Shown here piece after piece: positions 17,034 through 28,131 of a stretch of 64,000 bases of DNA. Positions within the stretch are counted from its first letter, which is position 1. Every line of letters starts with the position of its first letter. The notes below the pieces were generated by a model. That model saw nothing but the letters and a program-made list of their open reading frames with translations, made no database searches and was not told the origin of the DNA. The DNA lies in assembly GCA_009909065.1 (NCBI GenBank), contig JAAANZ010000095.1, positions 19,959-83,958 of the forward strand, given 5' to 3'. Both the position numbers and the translations under genes were made by a program. Origin of the DNA: Alphaproteobacteria bacterium (lineage in GTDB: Bacteria; Pseudomonadota; Alphaproteobacteria; Caulobacterales; Hyphomonadaceae).

Positions 17034-17389
17034 GCCGGACAATCGATGAGGCGCGCGTGATGGCGATATCGCGCACCGTGCACGAGGCCGTGCGCGCCTG
17101 GGCAGCCGCACATGGACAGGATGGCATTCCCCACTGGAACCGGGCGCCGGCATGGATGAAGGAATCCACGCGCGAAAGCGTCGAATTCACCCTCGCCCAT
17201 CCCGAAGCGCCGGACAGTTCCCAGCATGACCAGTGGATGGCGCAGAAACAGCGCGACGGCTGGGTCTGGGGCCAGGTCAAGGATCCTGCGAAAAAGACCC
17301 ATCCGATGCTGGTCTCCTATGAACAGCTGCCGGACATGGAGAAACGCAAGGATGCCCTGTTCAAGGCGATCGTCCAGGCCCTCGCCTGA
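17030..17389 (+). CDS. Small RyR-domain protein
   Basis: This 119-residue protein ends in a RyR domain (residues ~63-118: QHDQWMAQKQRDGWVWG, then VKDPAKKTHPMLVSYEQLP). The spacing of the W-x-x-x-G, KD, HP and LP landmarks matches the RyR domain at the C-terminus of the first gene in the same operon. The N-terminal 60 residues contain a helix and a PHWNRAPAWMKES segment, which may be a degenerate first repeat half. Its start overlaps the protease stop (ATGA). It is probably a soluble ligand sensor or adaptor for the protease; this is inference from linkage. Confidence 0.82.
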   Translation: MSRTIDEARVMAISRTVHEAVRAWAAAHGQDGIPHWNRAPAWMKESTRESVEFTLAHPEAPDSSQHDQWMAQKQRDGWVWGQVKDPAKKTHPMLVSYEQLPDMEKRKDALFKAIVQALA

Positions 17390-17407
17390 AGGCCGGATCC
17401 ATCCGCG

Positions 17408-17740
17408 TCAGGCCGCCAGGGACAGGCTGTCATCCCGCCAGAGCGGGCTGAGACCGGCCTCGAGATCGGCGCGAATTGCCCGGCGCCGTGACGCATCCGG
17501 TTCATCGAGCACGAGGAGAGTCTCGGCGCCATAGCGGGCCGCCTCGCGCCGGGCGCGGATGGGCCCGACATCGTCTGCGATGCCCGGGATTTCCACGATA
17601 CGGATGATGCGCCAGCCATAGCCATCGACCGCGGCGAGCAGGGCAAGACCCGGCTGGCGCCGCCAGCCCGGCCCCCCATCCGCCTTGCGAAATCCATAGA
17701 CCTTGCCGGACTGTCCGCGGAAGCGTTCGGGGCATTGCAT
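17408..17740 (-). CDS. Hypothetical 110-residue protein behind a LexA-type box
   Basis: I do not recognise this soluble protein. It is rich in Arg, Ala and Gly, with a central segment WRIIRIVEIPGIADDVGP that looks like a beta hairpin, and no membrane helix. Support for it being real comes from a GGAG ribosome site seven bases before the ATG at 17740, a promoter-like pair further upstream, and codon use like its neighbours. Its start is directly preceded by GTTC-N7-GTTC (reading the plus strand), the alphaproteobacterial SOS box. It is convergent with the RyR operon, with only 18 bases between stops. Confidence 0.7.
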   Translation of the reverse strand: MQCPERFRGQSGKVYGFRKADGGPGWRRQPGLALLAAVDGYGWRIIRIVEIPGIADDVGPIRARREAARYGAETLLVLDEPDASRRRAIRADLEAGLSPLWRDDSLSLAA

Positions 17741-17755
17741 GTTCTGTCTCCGTTC
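17741..17755 (-). promoter_or_regulatory. Candidate LexA/SOS box (GTTC-N7-GTTC)
   Basis: GTTC at 17741-17744 and GTTC at 17752-17755 are separated by seven bases, the known alphaproteobacterial LexA consensus. The box touches the start codon of the 110-residue gene and contains its ribosome-binding GGAG, so a bound repressor could block both steps. One such match is expected by chance in a window this size, hence moderate confidence. Confidence 0.45.
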
Positions 17756-17764
17756 TGTCCTGGC

Positions 17765-17792
17765 GTTATATACCTGTTTTGTTCCGACGCAA
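17765..17792 (-). promoter_or_regulatory. Candidate promoter for the 110-residue gene
   Basis: On the minus strand TTGCGT (17792-17787) and TATAAC (17770-17765) are 16 bases apart. The predicted transcript start would fall at or just beside the SOS-type box. Confidence 0.45.
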
Positions 17793-17883
17793 GATTTTTA
17801 TCGTAAACAGGAGGTTAACGCCAAAACGGCCGGCCCGCGCGCGAAAGCCTTTGCCGCAGCGCGCGCCTTCGCTGCGCGACGGA

Positions 17884-17911
17884 CTTGCGCCTGGGCAGAG
17901 CGTCCCCAAAT
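17884..17911 (+). promoter_or_regulatory. Candidate RpoH (heat-shock) promoter of clpB
   Basis: CTTG at 17884 is followed after 17 bases by CCCAAAT, close to the alphaproteobacterial RpoH pattern CTTG-N17-CYTATNT. It lies 103 bases before the clpB start. clpB is a standard RpoH target in the group; the -10 match is partial. Confidence 0.4.
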
Positions 17912-18014
17912 CTTTCGTGAAGGCGCTGCTGCTGAGCGGGGCGCCAGACAATTCCAACTCTCCCGCGCGGCGCTTGCCGGCGGGAATCGATCTGCCTTCG
18001 AAAGGGGATGACGC

Positions 18015-20639
<2,625 letters not shown>

Positions 20640-20670
20640 TAGGCGCCTGAGTTTGTATTCTCCAGGCTGC

Positions 20671-20709
20671 GAAATCCCGGACTGCTGCGCTGCACCAGTC
20701 CGGGATTTC
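20671..20709 (+). terminator. Rho-independent terminator after clpB
   Basis: GAAATCCCGGACTG (20671-20684) pairs perfectly over 14 bases with CAGTCCGGGATTTC (20696-20709) around an 11-base loop, followed by ATTTATT. It is the strongest hairpin seen in the window. Confidence 0.85.
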
Positions 20710-20843
20710 ATTTATTCATGGCTGCCTTGACGAAATGGCACTGGTTAATTGCTGCAAATGCGCAATATTTTGTGCGTGTGCGAAATTGAAGGCGGCGCCT
20801 CCCACCGCCGGTTTCGTGCACGCAACTGCAAAAGGGGACCGAC

Positions 20844-21188
20844 ATGTTCCGCAAACTGACCGCACTTGCCGCCGCGACCACTCTGTGTGGCGTGGCCTCC
20901 GCTGACGATCTGAACCCGATCCAAGCGGAACTCAGCTATGACATCGCCAAGCTGGAAACGGCTGACGGAGCTGGTGAGGTGATGAGCTCTCTGGAGCGCC
21001 AGGCCCGTGAAGCCTGTGAAGTCGCCTATCTCAGTGGCATGGCCCGGCGCACCGACTTCGTGTGCGCACGCGACATTCTCTTTCAGGCTGTCGAGTCAAT
21101 CGACAGCGCGGCGCTGAGCGCCGAATATGCCGCGTCGGATCTGGCGATCGAAGCGCCGTCGCAGCGTGTGCGCCTCGCGCAGAATTAA
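20844..21188 (+). CDS. UrcA-family secreted protein
   Basis: The 114-residue protein has a signal peptide (residues ~1-20, cleavage near ASA-DD) and then an UrcA-like domain: a YDIAKLETADGAGEV segment, a basic/acidic helix (LERQAREACE) and two further cysteine-containing stretches. UrcA proteins are small periplasmic proteins, common in Caulobacterales and sphingomonads, of unknown function. The RBS AAAGGGG lies eight bases upstream. It stands alone between two terminators. Confidence 0.8.
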   Translation: MFRKLTALAAATTLCGVASADDLNPIQAELSYDIAKLETADGAGEVMSSLERQAREACEVAYLSGMARRTDFVCARDILFQAVESIDSAALSAEYAASDLAIEAPSQRVRLAQN

Positions 21189-21204
21189 GGCGGAACCCGC
21201 CTTA
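21186..21204 (+). terminator. First hairpin after the UrcA gene
   Basis: TAAGGCGG (21186-21193) pairs with CCGCCTTA (21197-21204) around a three-base loop and overlaps the stop codon. No T tract follows, so it may act only with the next hairpin. Confidence 0.4.
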
Positions 21205-21242
21205 GGGCGGGCCACCGTTCCAGTTTGAAGTTTTGTAGATTG

Positions 21243-21265
21243 GCCCGGTGCTTCGCGCACCGGGC
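21243..21265. terminator. Bidirectional terminator between UrcA gene and M23 peptidase
   Basis: GCCCGGTGC (21243-21251) and GCACCGGGC (21257-21265) form a perfect nine-base stem with a five-base loop. The position between two convergent genes suits termination in both directions; TTCATTT follows on the plus strand. Confidence 0.65.
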
Positions 21266-21305
21266 GCTTCATTTCAGGGTGTTCAGGCAAACAATGCGTG
21301 CCGGA

Positions 21306-22712
21306 TCAGCGCTGTCCCCCACCCGCGCCGGTGTCCGCCCCGCCGGCCACATCGATCTCGGCGCCGAGGTCGCGGCGCATGGCATCGATCTCTCGGCGGC
21401 GCTCATCGAAGGCTTCAAGCATGTCCCCCGACAATTTGCGGCCGGTTGGCAGGTCCAGTGTCATCGCATTGACCGGCTTGCCATTGATATACACTTCGTA
21501 ATGCAGGTGCGGACCGGTCGAGGCGCCGGTCGAGCCGACATAGCCGATAATATCCCCCTGCCTTACCCGTCGCCCCTTTCGCACGCCCGGCCCGTAGCGG
21601 CTCATATGTGCATAGGCGGTCTTGTATCCATTGGCGTGGCGGATGCGCACATAATGGCCATAGCCGCCATAGCGGGAGGCGCGCTCCACCGTGCCATGGC
21701 CGGCGGCATAAATCGGCGTGCCGGTCGGGGCGGCAAAATCGGTGCCCTTGTGCAGGCGCGAATAGCCGGAGATCGGGTGGCGGCGCATGCCGAAATTCGA
21801 TGACAGGCGCGCCCCGTTGATCGGGGTCTTCATCAGGAACTTGGTCGCGCTCTCGCCATTGCGGTCGAAATAATCGGTCACGCCGTCATCGGGCGGCGTG
21901 AAGCGGTAAAAACCGCGTTTCAGGGCGTGGCCATCCAGTTCGGCATAGATCACTTCACCCGTGCGCACGGGGTTTGCGCGTTCATCGACGAGCGTTTCAT
22001 AAACGATCTCGAAACGGTCGCCGGGATGGACTTCGCGCTGGAAATCGATGTCATAGGCAAAAATCTGCGCGAAATCGACGACCTGCTGGTCGCCGGCGCC
22101 CTTCGACAATGCCGCCTCATAAAGGCTTGTCTCGATCGTCGCAGCGATGCGTTTCGGCGCCGGCTCCATCCGGGCCGACAGCCGTGTCGCCTGGAATGTG
22201 CCGTCCTGCGCGCGCGTGACCAGCAGCGAATGGTCGGCCTCACGCCGCACGGTCAGGCCGATGAGCCGGCCGCTGGCCTCTCCGCTGTCATGCCGGCCCG
22301 GTTCCAGCGTCACTGTCGCGCTCAGACCGGGGCGCAGACGCCTGGGATCAAGAAGCTCCGCGTCTTCCAGGGCCATCAGCGCGCCGTGCGCGTCGGCCGG
22401 TGTCGCTCCAAGTCGCTGCAGGAGATCGGAAATCGTGTCACCGGGCTGCAGCTGTCCTGATTGAGCCTTTGTTGACCGCCTTGGCGTGGCCAGATCGGCG
22501 GTCCAGATGTCGGCCAGCACCGTTTCATCTGCCACCTGTTCGGGTGGTGGCGCCCGATCCGCCGTCACCGACACTTCATTTGGCTTGGCCTCATCGCCCT
22601 GTCGGCTGCTGCCCCAGATGCCGGCCAGAACGGTTACCCCCAACAGCGCACTGAAAACCAGTGCGGCATGGCTGACATGTCTGGTTTCGGGGTATTGCCG
22701 CGCTTTCGCCAT
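21306..22712 (-). CDS. M23-family peptidoglycan metallopeptidase with N-terminal anchor
   Basis: The 468-residue protein has one N-terminal membrane helix (about residues 17-36), a region resembling the OapA/LysM-like module (LQPGDTISDLLQRLGA), a linker domain and a C-terminal LytM/M23 domain. Zinc ligands are in HKGTDFAAPTGTP and HLHYEVYINGKP, with GYKTAYAHMSRY between them. It is of the MepM/YebA type, cutting cross-links between stem peptides in the periplasm. I chose the start MAKARQYPE at 22712 because GGAG lies five bases upstream. Both zinc motifs look intact, so it is probably active. Confidence 0.93.
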   Translation of the reverse strand: MAKARQYPETRHVSHAALVFSALLGVTVLAGIWGSSRQGDEAKPNEVSVTADRAPPPEQVADETVLADIWTADLATPRRSTKAQSGQLQPGDTISDLLQRLGATPADAHGALMALEDAELLDPRRLRPGLSATVTLEPGRHDSGEASGRLIGLTVRREADHSLLVTRAQDGTFQATRLSARMEPAPKRIAATIETSLYEAALSKGAGDQQVVDFAQIFAYDIDFQREVHPGDRFEIVYETLVDERANPVRTGEVIYAELDGHALKRGFYRFTPPDDGVTDYFDRNGESATKFLMKTPINGARLSSNFGMRRHPISGYSRLHKGTDFAAPTGTPIYAAGHGTVERASRYGGYGHYVRIRHANGYKTAYAHMSRYGPGVRKGRRVRQGDIIGYVGSTGASTGPHLHYEVYINGKPVNAMTLDLPTGRKLSGDMLEAFDERRREIDAMRRDLGAEIDVAGGADTGAGGGQR

Positions 22713-22865
22713 GGGAACTCCACTGATTGACCGCCCGCGCCAAGGGCGCATTCAGGCCGGATTAAGCCCCAGTCGCTTTAAATTTCCTGAAAACACCCCG
22801 AAGCGCAAGCGCTGGAACTGCGCTATGCTGCACCTGTTGTCTCGCATGAGATCGGTTGTCCTGAC

Positions 22866-25800
22866 GTGTCGCAAACCCCGCCCCCCGCGCGCAAGCCTGT
22901 CTGGAGGCGGCTGGCCTGGCTGCTGGCCGCGCTTGTGGCGGCCGGCCTTGTCCTGGCCGCGGCGGCCTGGCTGATGCGCCAGAGCCTTGCCGAAGCGCTG
23001 ACCGCGCGCTGGTGCCACGACCGGGGGCTGGTCTGCGAGGCGCAGTTCGAAACGGTCTCCGCCCGCGCAATCGCCTTGTCTCGGCTTGAGATTCGCAGAG
23101 CCGGCCAGACGCCCCTGGAAACCGGCCCGCTGCGCGCCGAACTTGCCTGGCCCGGCGTGTTCCGTCCTCAAGTCACTGCCGTGTCGGTCGATCGCCCGGT
23201 CGTCCGCCTTGGCCATGACGGACGCCGCCTGGACATGCGCGGGCTGGAAGCTCTGAGCGATGGCGGTGCCGGGCGGGGCGGTTCCGGCTGGCCCCGTGTC
23301 GAGATCAGTGAGGGACGCGCCGAGATCGATACGCCGGCCGGGCGTCTGCTCGGCGATTTCAGCCTGTCCGCCGCCGGCGCCGACAATCTCGAAGGGGCTG
23401 TCCGGGTCAGGCCGGCCCGGCTGTCGTCCGACGAGGGGGAGATTGCCTGGACCCGCGGGGATCTCGAGCTTGAAATCACCGATGGCCACGCCAGCGGTGA
23501 CGCCCGGCTGGAAATCGAGCAGGCCCGCCTCGGCGCCAGCCGGCTGCGTGACGCGCGGCTAGAGGCCCGGCTCGCACCCCTGGACGATGACGGCCCCGTC
23601 ATGCTCGACTGGGACGCCCGGTTGGAGGAGGCGGCTTCGGGAACGGACCGGCTTTCCGGCGTTCGTACGCGCGGAAGCCTGACACTCGACCGCGTCGAGG
23701 TCTCCGGGCCGAGCGCGCTTTTGCGCGCTCTGAGCGATACAGTATTTTCGATCGAGGCCGAAAGCGCGCGCATTGGCGGGCTTTCGGGCGAGAATGTGCG
23801 TTTTGACGCGGACCTGTCCGGCGACTCAGAGGGCTTGGCGGGCCCCCTGGCGCTGGAGGCCGGGAACCCGTATTATCGCGGCCATAAAGCCGAGGAACTG
23901 GCCCTCACCGGGCAGGCCCGGCTCGGCCGGGACGGAAGCGGCGCCCTGGACGGGCGCCTTGTCCTTAAATCGGCGAAGGCCTCACCAGAACTGCGCGGCA
24001 AGGTGGCGCAGACCTTCGAACGACAGGGCGTTTTCCATGACCATGGCGCGCAGCTGGGCGATGAGATCGTCCAGGCGCTTGGCAATTTCGATGTCGGCCT
24101 GGCTCTCGCAGCGGAACGGTCGCCAAACGGTGACTTCACCCTGACAGGTGTCGGCGAAACGCATTTGCGCTCGGGCAGCGGACTGACGGCGCAGATCGTC
24201 CCGTTCGGCAACACGCCCTGGCTGGAGGTCGCCGGCGACGAGATCGAGCTGCGCGGCGATCTGCGTTTGCGCGGCGCACGCACCGGCCTTGACCTGTCGG
24301 CACGTCTCGACCGGTTTCTCACCTCGCCCGCCGGCAGCGCCGTGATCGCCTCCGACCTCGTGCTGCGCCGCTATGAGGCCGGCGATCTGGCCCTCGCCCT
24401 GGACCTCGCAAGCCTCAGTTTCGATCTCGGCGGCACGCGCATGAAAGCCGCCGCAGCCGGCATCGTCACGCTGGATGGCCAGCTGCCCGGCGCGCGGCTC
24501 GGCGCTACTTCCCTGTTTGGCGGCATTGACGCGGTTCGCGGCGTTGAGGGCTGGCGAATCCAGACAACAGGCGCGCGTTGTCTCGGGCTTGAAACCGCTG
24601 GCGCGGTGTTCCAGTCGGTGCGCCTGGCCGAGGTGGCGCTGACCCTGTGCCCCAAGGATGGACGGTTCCTGCAACAGCGTGGCGGGCATCCCGAGGGCGT
24701 GGTTTCGCTCGGCCATTTCTCCCTGCCGTTTTCCACAGACCGTTCGACCGGGACTGTGGCAGTTGCCGATGCGCGGCTCGAATGGCTTTTGGATGACGGA
24801 TTGTTCACACGCCTGTCGGGAGATGGACTGACATGGCGTGTCGATACCGGACAGGAAACGCTGTCGATCACCGGCGAGGCGCCGGCGCTTGAAGCGTCGG
24901 CCGGGCCAGGCCCGCTGCGGATTGCCGGCGGCCTGCGCGATCTGAACATTGCGGGGAGTCTTGTTCCGGCCCGCGTCACCGCGGCCCGCGCCGATTTTGT
25001 CCTGAATGACAATCGGGAGGGCCCGGCCGGGCAGGCAGCGCTGGAAACCGTGCGGATCAAGGATCCGCGCGAGGATCCGGTTTTTCAGCCGCTGCTGGCC
25101 AGTGCGCAGGCCCGGCTGGACTCGGGCGCGTTGCGGATCGACGCAGCGCTCCGCCTCGCCGATACCGGTCTGATGATCGGACGCGGCGAACTGGAGCTCT
25201 CCTTTCCCGGCATTGACGGGACCGGCGCGTTCATGACAGCGCCCCTGCGCTTCCGGCCCGGCATGCTCCAGCCCCACGATCTGTCCGAGCGGCTGCGCGG
25301 TTTCTTCACAGATGCCCGCGGCGAGGCCTCCGCGAGCGCCGAGTTTGCCATTCGCGCTGGCGAGGTGACGGGGCGCGGCCGGGCCAGCCTCAGAGATTTC
25401 GGGTTCCAGACGCTTGCCTTCAGCCGCGTGCGCGGGGTGACCGGCGATATCACTTTCGACAGCCTGTTTCCGCTCTCCACGCCGCCGGCGCAGCTTTTCA
25501 CGGTGGAGGAGATCGATCCCGGTATCGCGCTCGAGAATGGCGAGGTGCGCTTCCGGCTCGTCGAGGGACGCGAGGCGAGGCTGGAGCGGGCGCGCTGGCC
25601 TTTTGCCGGCGGTGAGCTTTTCGTGGAACCGTCGGTCTGGACAGTGGCCGGCGAGCAGAACACGGTTACGGTGCGCGCCGATAATGTCTCGCTCGCGGCT
25701 TTGAGCGAGACAATGTCCGTGCCCGGGCTAGTCGCCGAAGGCACCGTCAGTGGCCGCTTTCCTGTCGAGTTCAGCGGCGGCAGCGCGTTCATCCGCGATG

Positions 25801-26153
25801 CGCGGCTTGTCGCCGACACGGCCGGCGGACGCCTGTCATACACCGGTCGGCTCGCGGAACAGGCGGCCAGCACCGACGAGAATGTGGCGCTGGCCTTCCG
25901 GGCGCTGGAGGATTTCGATTTCCGCGTTCTGGAGATCGGCGCCGACGGCGATATTGCCGGCGACATGGTGCTCAGCGCGCGGCTGCTGGGGCATAATGAC
26001 AAGGTGCTCGGCGGCTCGGAGTTCGACTTCAATATCAGCCTGGACAGCCGCCTGTCACAACTCCTCGCGTCGAGCCGGCAATGGACCGGGACAGGCTGGC
26101 TGGCCGATATAGAGGCCCGGCGCGAACCGGCCGGCAAACAGACGGGCGATTAA
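22866..26153 (+). CDS. ydbH: YdbH-like AsmA-family intermembrane lipid transport protein
   Basis: The protein is 1095 residues with a GTG start. A single N-terminal membrane helix (about residues 14-37) is followed by a very long beta-rich periplasmic part. The C-terminal third carries the YdbH pattern (FAGGELFVEPSVW, then VRADNVSLAALSETMS and GTVSGRFPVEFSGGS). YdbH belongs to the AsmA-like bridge proteins (with TamB and YhdP) that move phospholipid to the outer membrane. In E. coli it works with the lipoprotein YnbE and with YdbL, encoded just after it. Here the next 100 bases are a repeat and the following gene is on the other strand, so these partners must be elsewhere. It diverges from the M23 gene. 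Confidence 0.85.
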   Translation: MSQTPPPARKPVWRRLAWLLAALVAAGLVLAAAAWLMRQSLAEALTARWCHDRGLVCEAQFETVSARAIALSRLEIRRAGQTPLETGPLRAELAWPGVFRPQVTAVSVDRPVVRLGHDGRRLDMRGLEALSDGGAGRGGSGWPRVEISEGRAEIDTPAGRLLGDFSLSAAGADNLEGAVRVRPARLSSDEGEIAWTRGDLELEITDGHASGDARLEIEQARLGASRLRDARLEARLAPLDDDGPVMLDWDARLEEAASGTDRLSGVRTRGSLTLDRVEVSGPSALLRALSDTVFSIEAESARIGGLSGENVRFDADLSGDSEGLAGPLALEAGNPYYRGHKAEELALTGQARLGRDGSGALDGRLVLKSAKASPELRGKVAQTFERQGVFHDHGAQLGDEIVQALGNFDVGLALAAERSPNGDFTLTGVGETHLRSGSGLTAQIVPFGNTPWLEVAGDEIELRGDLRLRGARTGLDLSARLDRFLTSPAGSAVIASDLVLRRYEAGDLALALDLASLSFDLGGTRMKAAAAGIVTLDGQLPGARLGATSLFGGIDAVRGVEGWRIQTTGARCLGLETAGAVFQSVRLAEVALTLCPKDGRFLQQRGGHPEGVVSLGHFSLPFSTDRSTGTVAVADARLEWLLDDGLFTRLSGDGLTWRVDTGQETLSITGEAPALEASAGPGPLRIAGGLRDLNIAGSLVPARVTAARADFVLNDNREGPAGQAALETVRIKDPREDPVFQPLLASAQARLDSGALRIDAALRLADTGLMIGRGELELSFPGIDGTGAFMTAPLRFRPGMLQPHDLSERLRGFFTDARGEASASAEFAIRAGEVTGRGRASLRDFGFQTLAFSRVRGVTGDITFDSLFPLSTPPAQLFTVEEIDPGIALENGEVRFRLVEGREARLERARWPFAGGELFVEPSVWTVAGEQNTVTVRADNVSLAALSETMSVPGLVAEGTVSGRFPVEFSGGSAFIRDARLVADTAGGRLSYTGRLAEQAASTDENVALAFRALEDFDFRVLEIGADGDIAGDMVLSARLLGHNDKVLGGSEFDFNISLDSRLSQLLASSRQWTGTGWLADIEARREPAGKQTGD

Positions 26154-26259
26154 AGCCCTTCCAGGCGAAGTGGGCACCGGTTCGCCGTCCGGAAGCGCGT
26201 AAAAGCAAGGAGTTGAAGCGGCACTTTGATTCCAATTGAGAACGCGCCGCTTCAGGGCT
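26154..26259. repeat. Intergenic mosaic (RIME-like) palindromic repeat
   Basis: This 106-base unit directly follows the ydbH stop. It holds two hairpins: GGCGAA (26164-26169) with TTCGCC (26181-26186), and TGAAGCGGC (26214-26222) with GCCGCTTCA (26246-26254). AGCCCT and AGGGCT close the ends. The internal words GTGGGCACCGGTT and GATTCCAATTGAGAACGC are like the short intergenic mosaic elements repeated many times in Rhizobiales genomes. It probably also acts as the terminator between these convergent genes. Only one copy was seen here. Confidence 0.65.
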
Positions 26260-26269
26260 GAATCGGCCC

Positions 26270-27319
26270 TCAGGTCGCAGGGGCCTCGGACGTCTGCTTG
26301 CAAACCCGCGCGACAAGGCCCGCGATTTCCCGGCAGGCGGCGTCAGCGGCGGGCGCTGCGCCGGTGAAGGCCGTAAATCCGTGGGCGAGGCTGTCATAGC
26401 ATTTGTAGACGGTCGCCACGCCGGCGGCCTCCAACCGCCTGGCATAGTCCTCGCCTTCATCGACGAGCGGGTCGAACCCGGCCGTGGCAATGATGGCGGG
26501 TGGCAGGTCGGAAAGATCCATTTCCTGGCCAGGGGAAATACGCGGGTCGGCCCGGTCGGCGCCTTCGGGAATATAGTGGCCCATGAACCAGTCCATCGTT
26601 TCGCTCGAGAGCGGATAGGTTTCGCCATAGGTCTCGCGAGAGGGGAAGGCCCGGGAGACATCGGTAGCCGGGTAGATAAGCAGTTGCAGCCGGGGCTTCG
26701 GCCGGGCCTGGCGCCTGGCTTCCTGCGCAATGATGGCGGCGAAATTGCCACCCATACTGTCGCCGCCGATCGCCGCCTCGCCGGCCGGCGCGCCATATTC
26801 GCCGGCATGTTTGAGCGCCCATTCATAGGCCGCTTCGCAGTCTTCCAGCCCGGCGGGCCACGGATGCTCCGGGGCCAGGCGATAATCCACCGACAGGACC
26901 GGGGCGCGCACAATGCCGGCCAGCATCGTGCAGAAGGCGTGGCAGGTTTCCAGGTCCCCTATCACGCCGCCCCCGAAATGGCAGAAGACCATCATGGGCG
27001 CAGAGGGATCCTGCGCTTCGGGGCGGTAAAGCCGCACGGGGATCTCCGCGGCCGGACCGGGAATGGTGAAATCCTCCCAGCCGACGGCCGGCTCCGGTTT
27101 CGCGGCGAACATGGCCAGCCCGGCCGCCGAGGCCGCGCGGCCCTCCTGCGCACTGAGCGAGCTCATTGGCGGCTGCTTCTGCGCGCCATGGGCGAGGAAC
27201 TGGAAATGCGGGTCGAGCCGGCGCCCGCCAATCTCGACGGGCTTGCCCCCCGACAGCCTGACCAGCCAGCTGCCCGGAAGTTTCAGTAGCGTTCGTGCGA
27301 TGGTGGCCTGCAAGCTCAT
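26270..27319 (-). CDS. Alpha/beta hydrolase, hormone-sensitive-lipase-like (family IV esterase)
   Basis: The 349-residue protein has the family IV order: an oxyanion motif HFGGG (the usual HGGG with Phe in second place), YRLAPEHPWP, nucleophile serine in GGDSMGGN, acid in GFDPLVDEG and histidine in SLAHGF. It probably hydrolyses short-chain esters or lactones in the cytoplasm. The start at 27319 has GGGGAG eight bases upstream. The convergent neighbour is the repeat and ydbH; the TetR gene upstream on the same strand is 58 bases away and may control it. Confidence 0.9.
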   Translation of the reverse strand: MSLQATIARTLLKLPGSWLVRLSGGKPVEIGGRRLDPHFQFLAHGAQKQPPMSSLSAQEGRAASAAGLAMFAAKPEPAVGWEDFTIPGPAAEIPVRLYRPEAQDPSAPMMVFCHFGGGVIGDLETCHAFCTMLAGIVRAPVLSVDYRLAPEHPWPAGLEDCEAAYEWALKHAGEYGAPAGEAAIGGDSMGGNFAAIIAQEARRQARPKPRLQLLIYPATDVSRAFPSRETYGETYPLSSETMDWFMGHYIPEGADRADPRISPGQEMDLSDLPPAIIATAGFDPLVDEGEDYARRLEAAGVATVYKCYDSLAHGFTAFTGAAPAADAACREIAGLVARVCKQTSEAPAT

Positions 27320-27377
27320 GTTGTGCGCTCCCCTGTTATCGTTCGGGCGCGGCTTGCCAGGCCGCATCCGGTTCATG

Positions 27378-28004
27378 TCAGGAGTCTGGCATTGCGCGCG
27401 CGCCGACGCCAGCCAAAAGCAGCTGCGAGGCGAATTCGGCTGCGGCATCGACATCGACCGGATCGCGGCGGAGCATGAAATCCGCAATCTCTCGGGCCAT
27501 GCCGACGGCCGCGGCTGTCAGGTATTCGGTGTCGAGGTCGGGGAACGCATCGGTTGCGAAATAGCGTTCGAGATCGGCGCGCACTTCATCGACCACGGCC
27601 AGCATTTCGGGCGTGTCGACGCGTATGCCCGACAGGAGATGATGATGGCCGCCATCGGCGCGCGCGTCCTCGTGTTCCTGACGGACGAAGGCGAAATAGG
27701 CGCGGAAGGCAGCTCGGATATAGGTCTCGAAATCCCCGGTGGTTCTGCGAACTTCGGCGAGCACATCGCGAAACCGGCGGGTCGACTGGTCGGAAAGGGC
27801 CTCGAAGACCTCCTCTTTCGACTTGAAATAATTGTAGAAGGTACCTGCGGCGAGATCCGTCTCGCGAATGATGTCGCGCACGGTGGTGGCTTCATAGCCG
27901 ATGCGCGCAAAGACGCCGCGTGCCGCCTCGAGGATCGCTTGTCGATTCGCCGCCTTTGCCTGGGCGCGCCGGCCGCCGGCTGTGTCTTCGAGCAGTTCCG
28001 ACAT
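27378..28004 (-). CDS. TetR/AcrR-family transcriptional regulator
   Basis: The 208-residue protein has an N-terminal HTH (residues ~20-65: ILEAARGVFARIGYEATTVRDI, with AAGTFYNYFKSKEEVF as recognition helix and following turn) and a C-terminal all-helical ligand domain. It is probably a repressor of the adjacent esterase gene, and perhaps of the monooxygenase cluster. The start MSELLED at 28004 has AGGAG eight bases upstream. The ligand is unknown; lipids or cyclic ketone derivatives would fit the neighbours. Confidence 0.92.
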   Translation of the reverse strand: MSELLEDTAGGRRAQAKAANRQAILEAARGVFARIGYEATTVRDIIRETDLAAGTFYNYFKSKEEVFEALSDQSTRRFRDVLAEVRRTTGDFETYIRAAFRAYFAFVRQEHEDARADGGHHHLLSGIRVDTPEMLAVVDEVRADLERYFATDAFPDLDTEYLTAAAVGMAREIADFMLRRDPVDVDAAAEFASQLLLAGVGARAMPDS

Positions 28005-28131
28005 TCGCTTCACTCCTGCATGCCCGCCTGTCTGTTCGCAGATGAGGCCAGTCATGACGATGCGTCAACTTTGTCGCGCCAGCGCTGGCGCTCACCGGGC
28101 CCGACCGTCGGTCGAACCCCCGAAGCGGCGG

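Noticed and set aside
10194..17389. Possibility that the RyR/GH108 operon is a prophage lysis cassette
   Set aside because: No holin, tail, capsid or integrase gene is near, and the proteases, RCK-like and RyR domains do not fit a phage cassette; only the GH108 domain recalls one.
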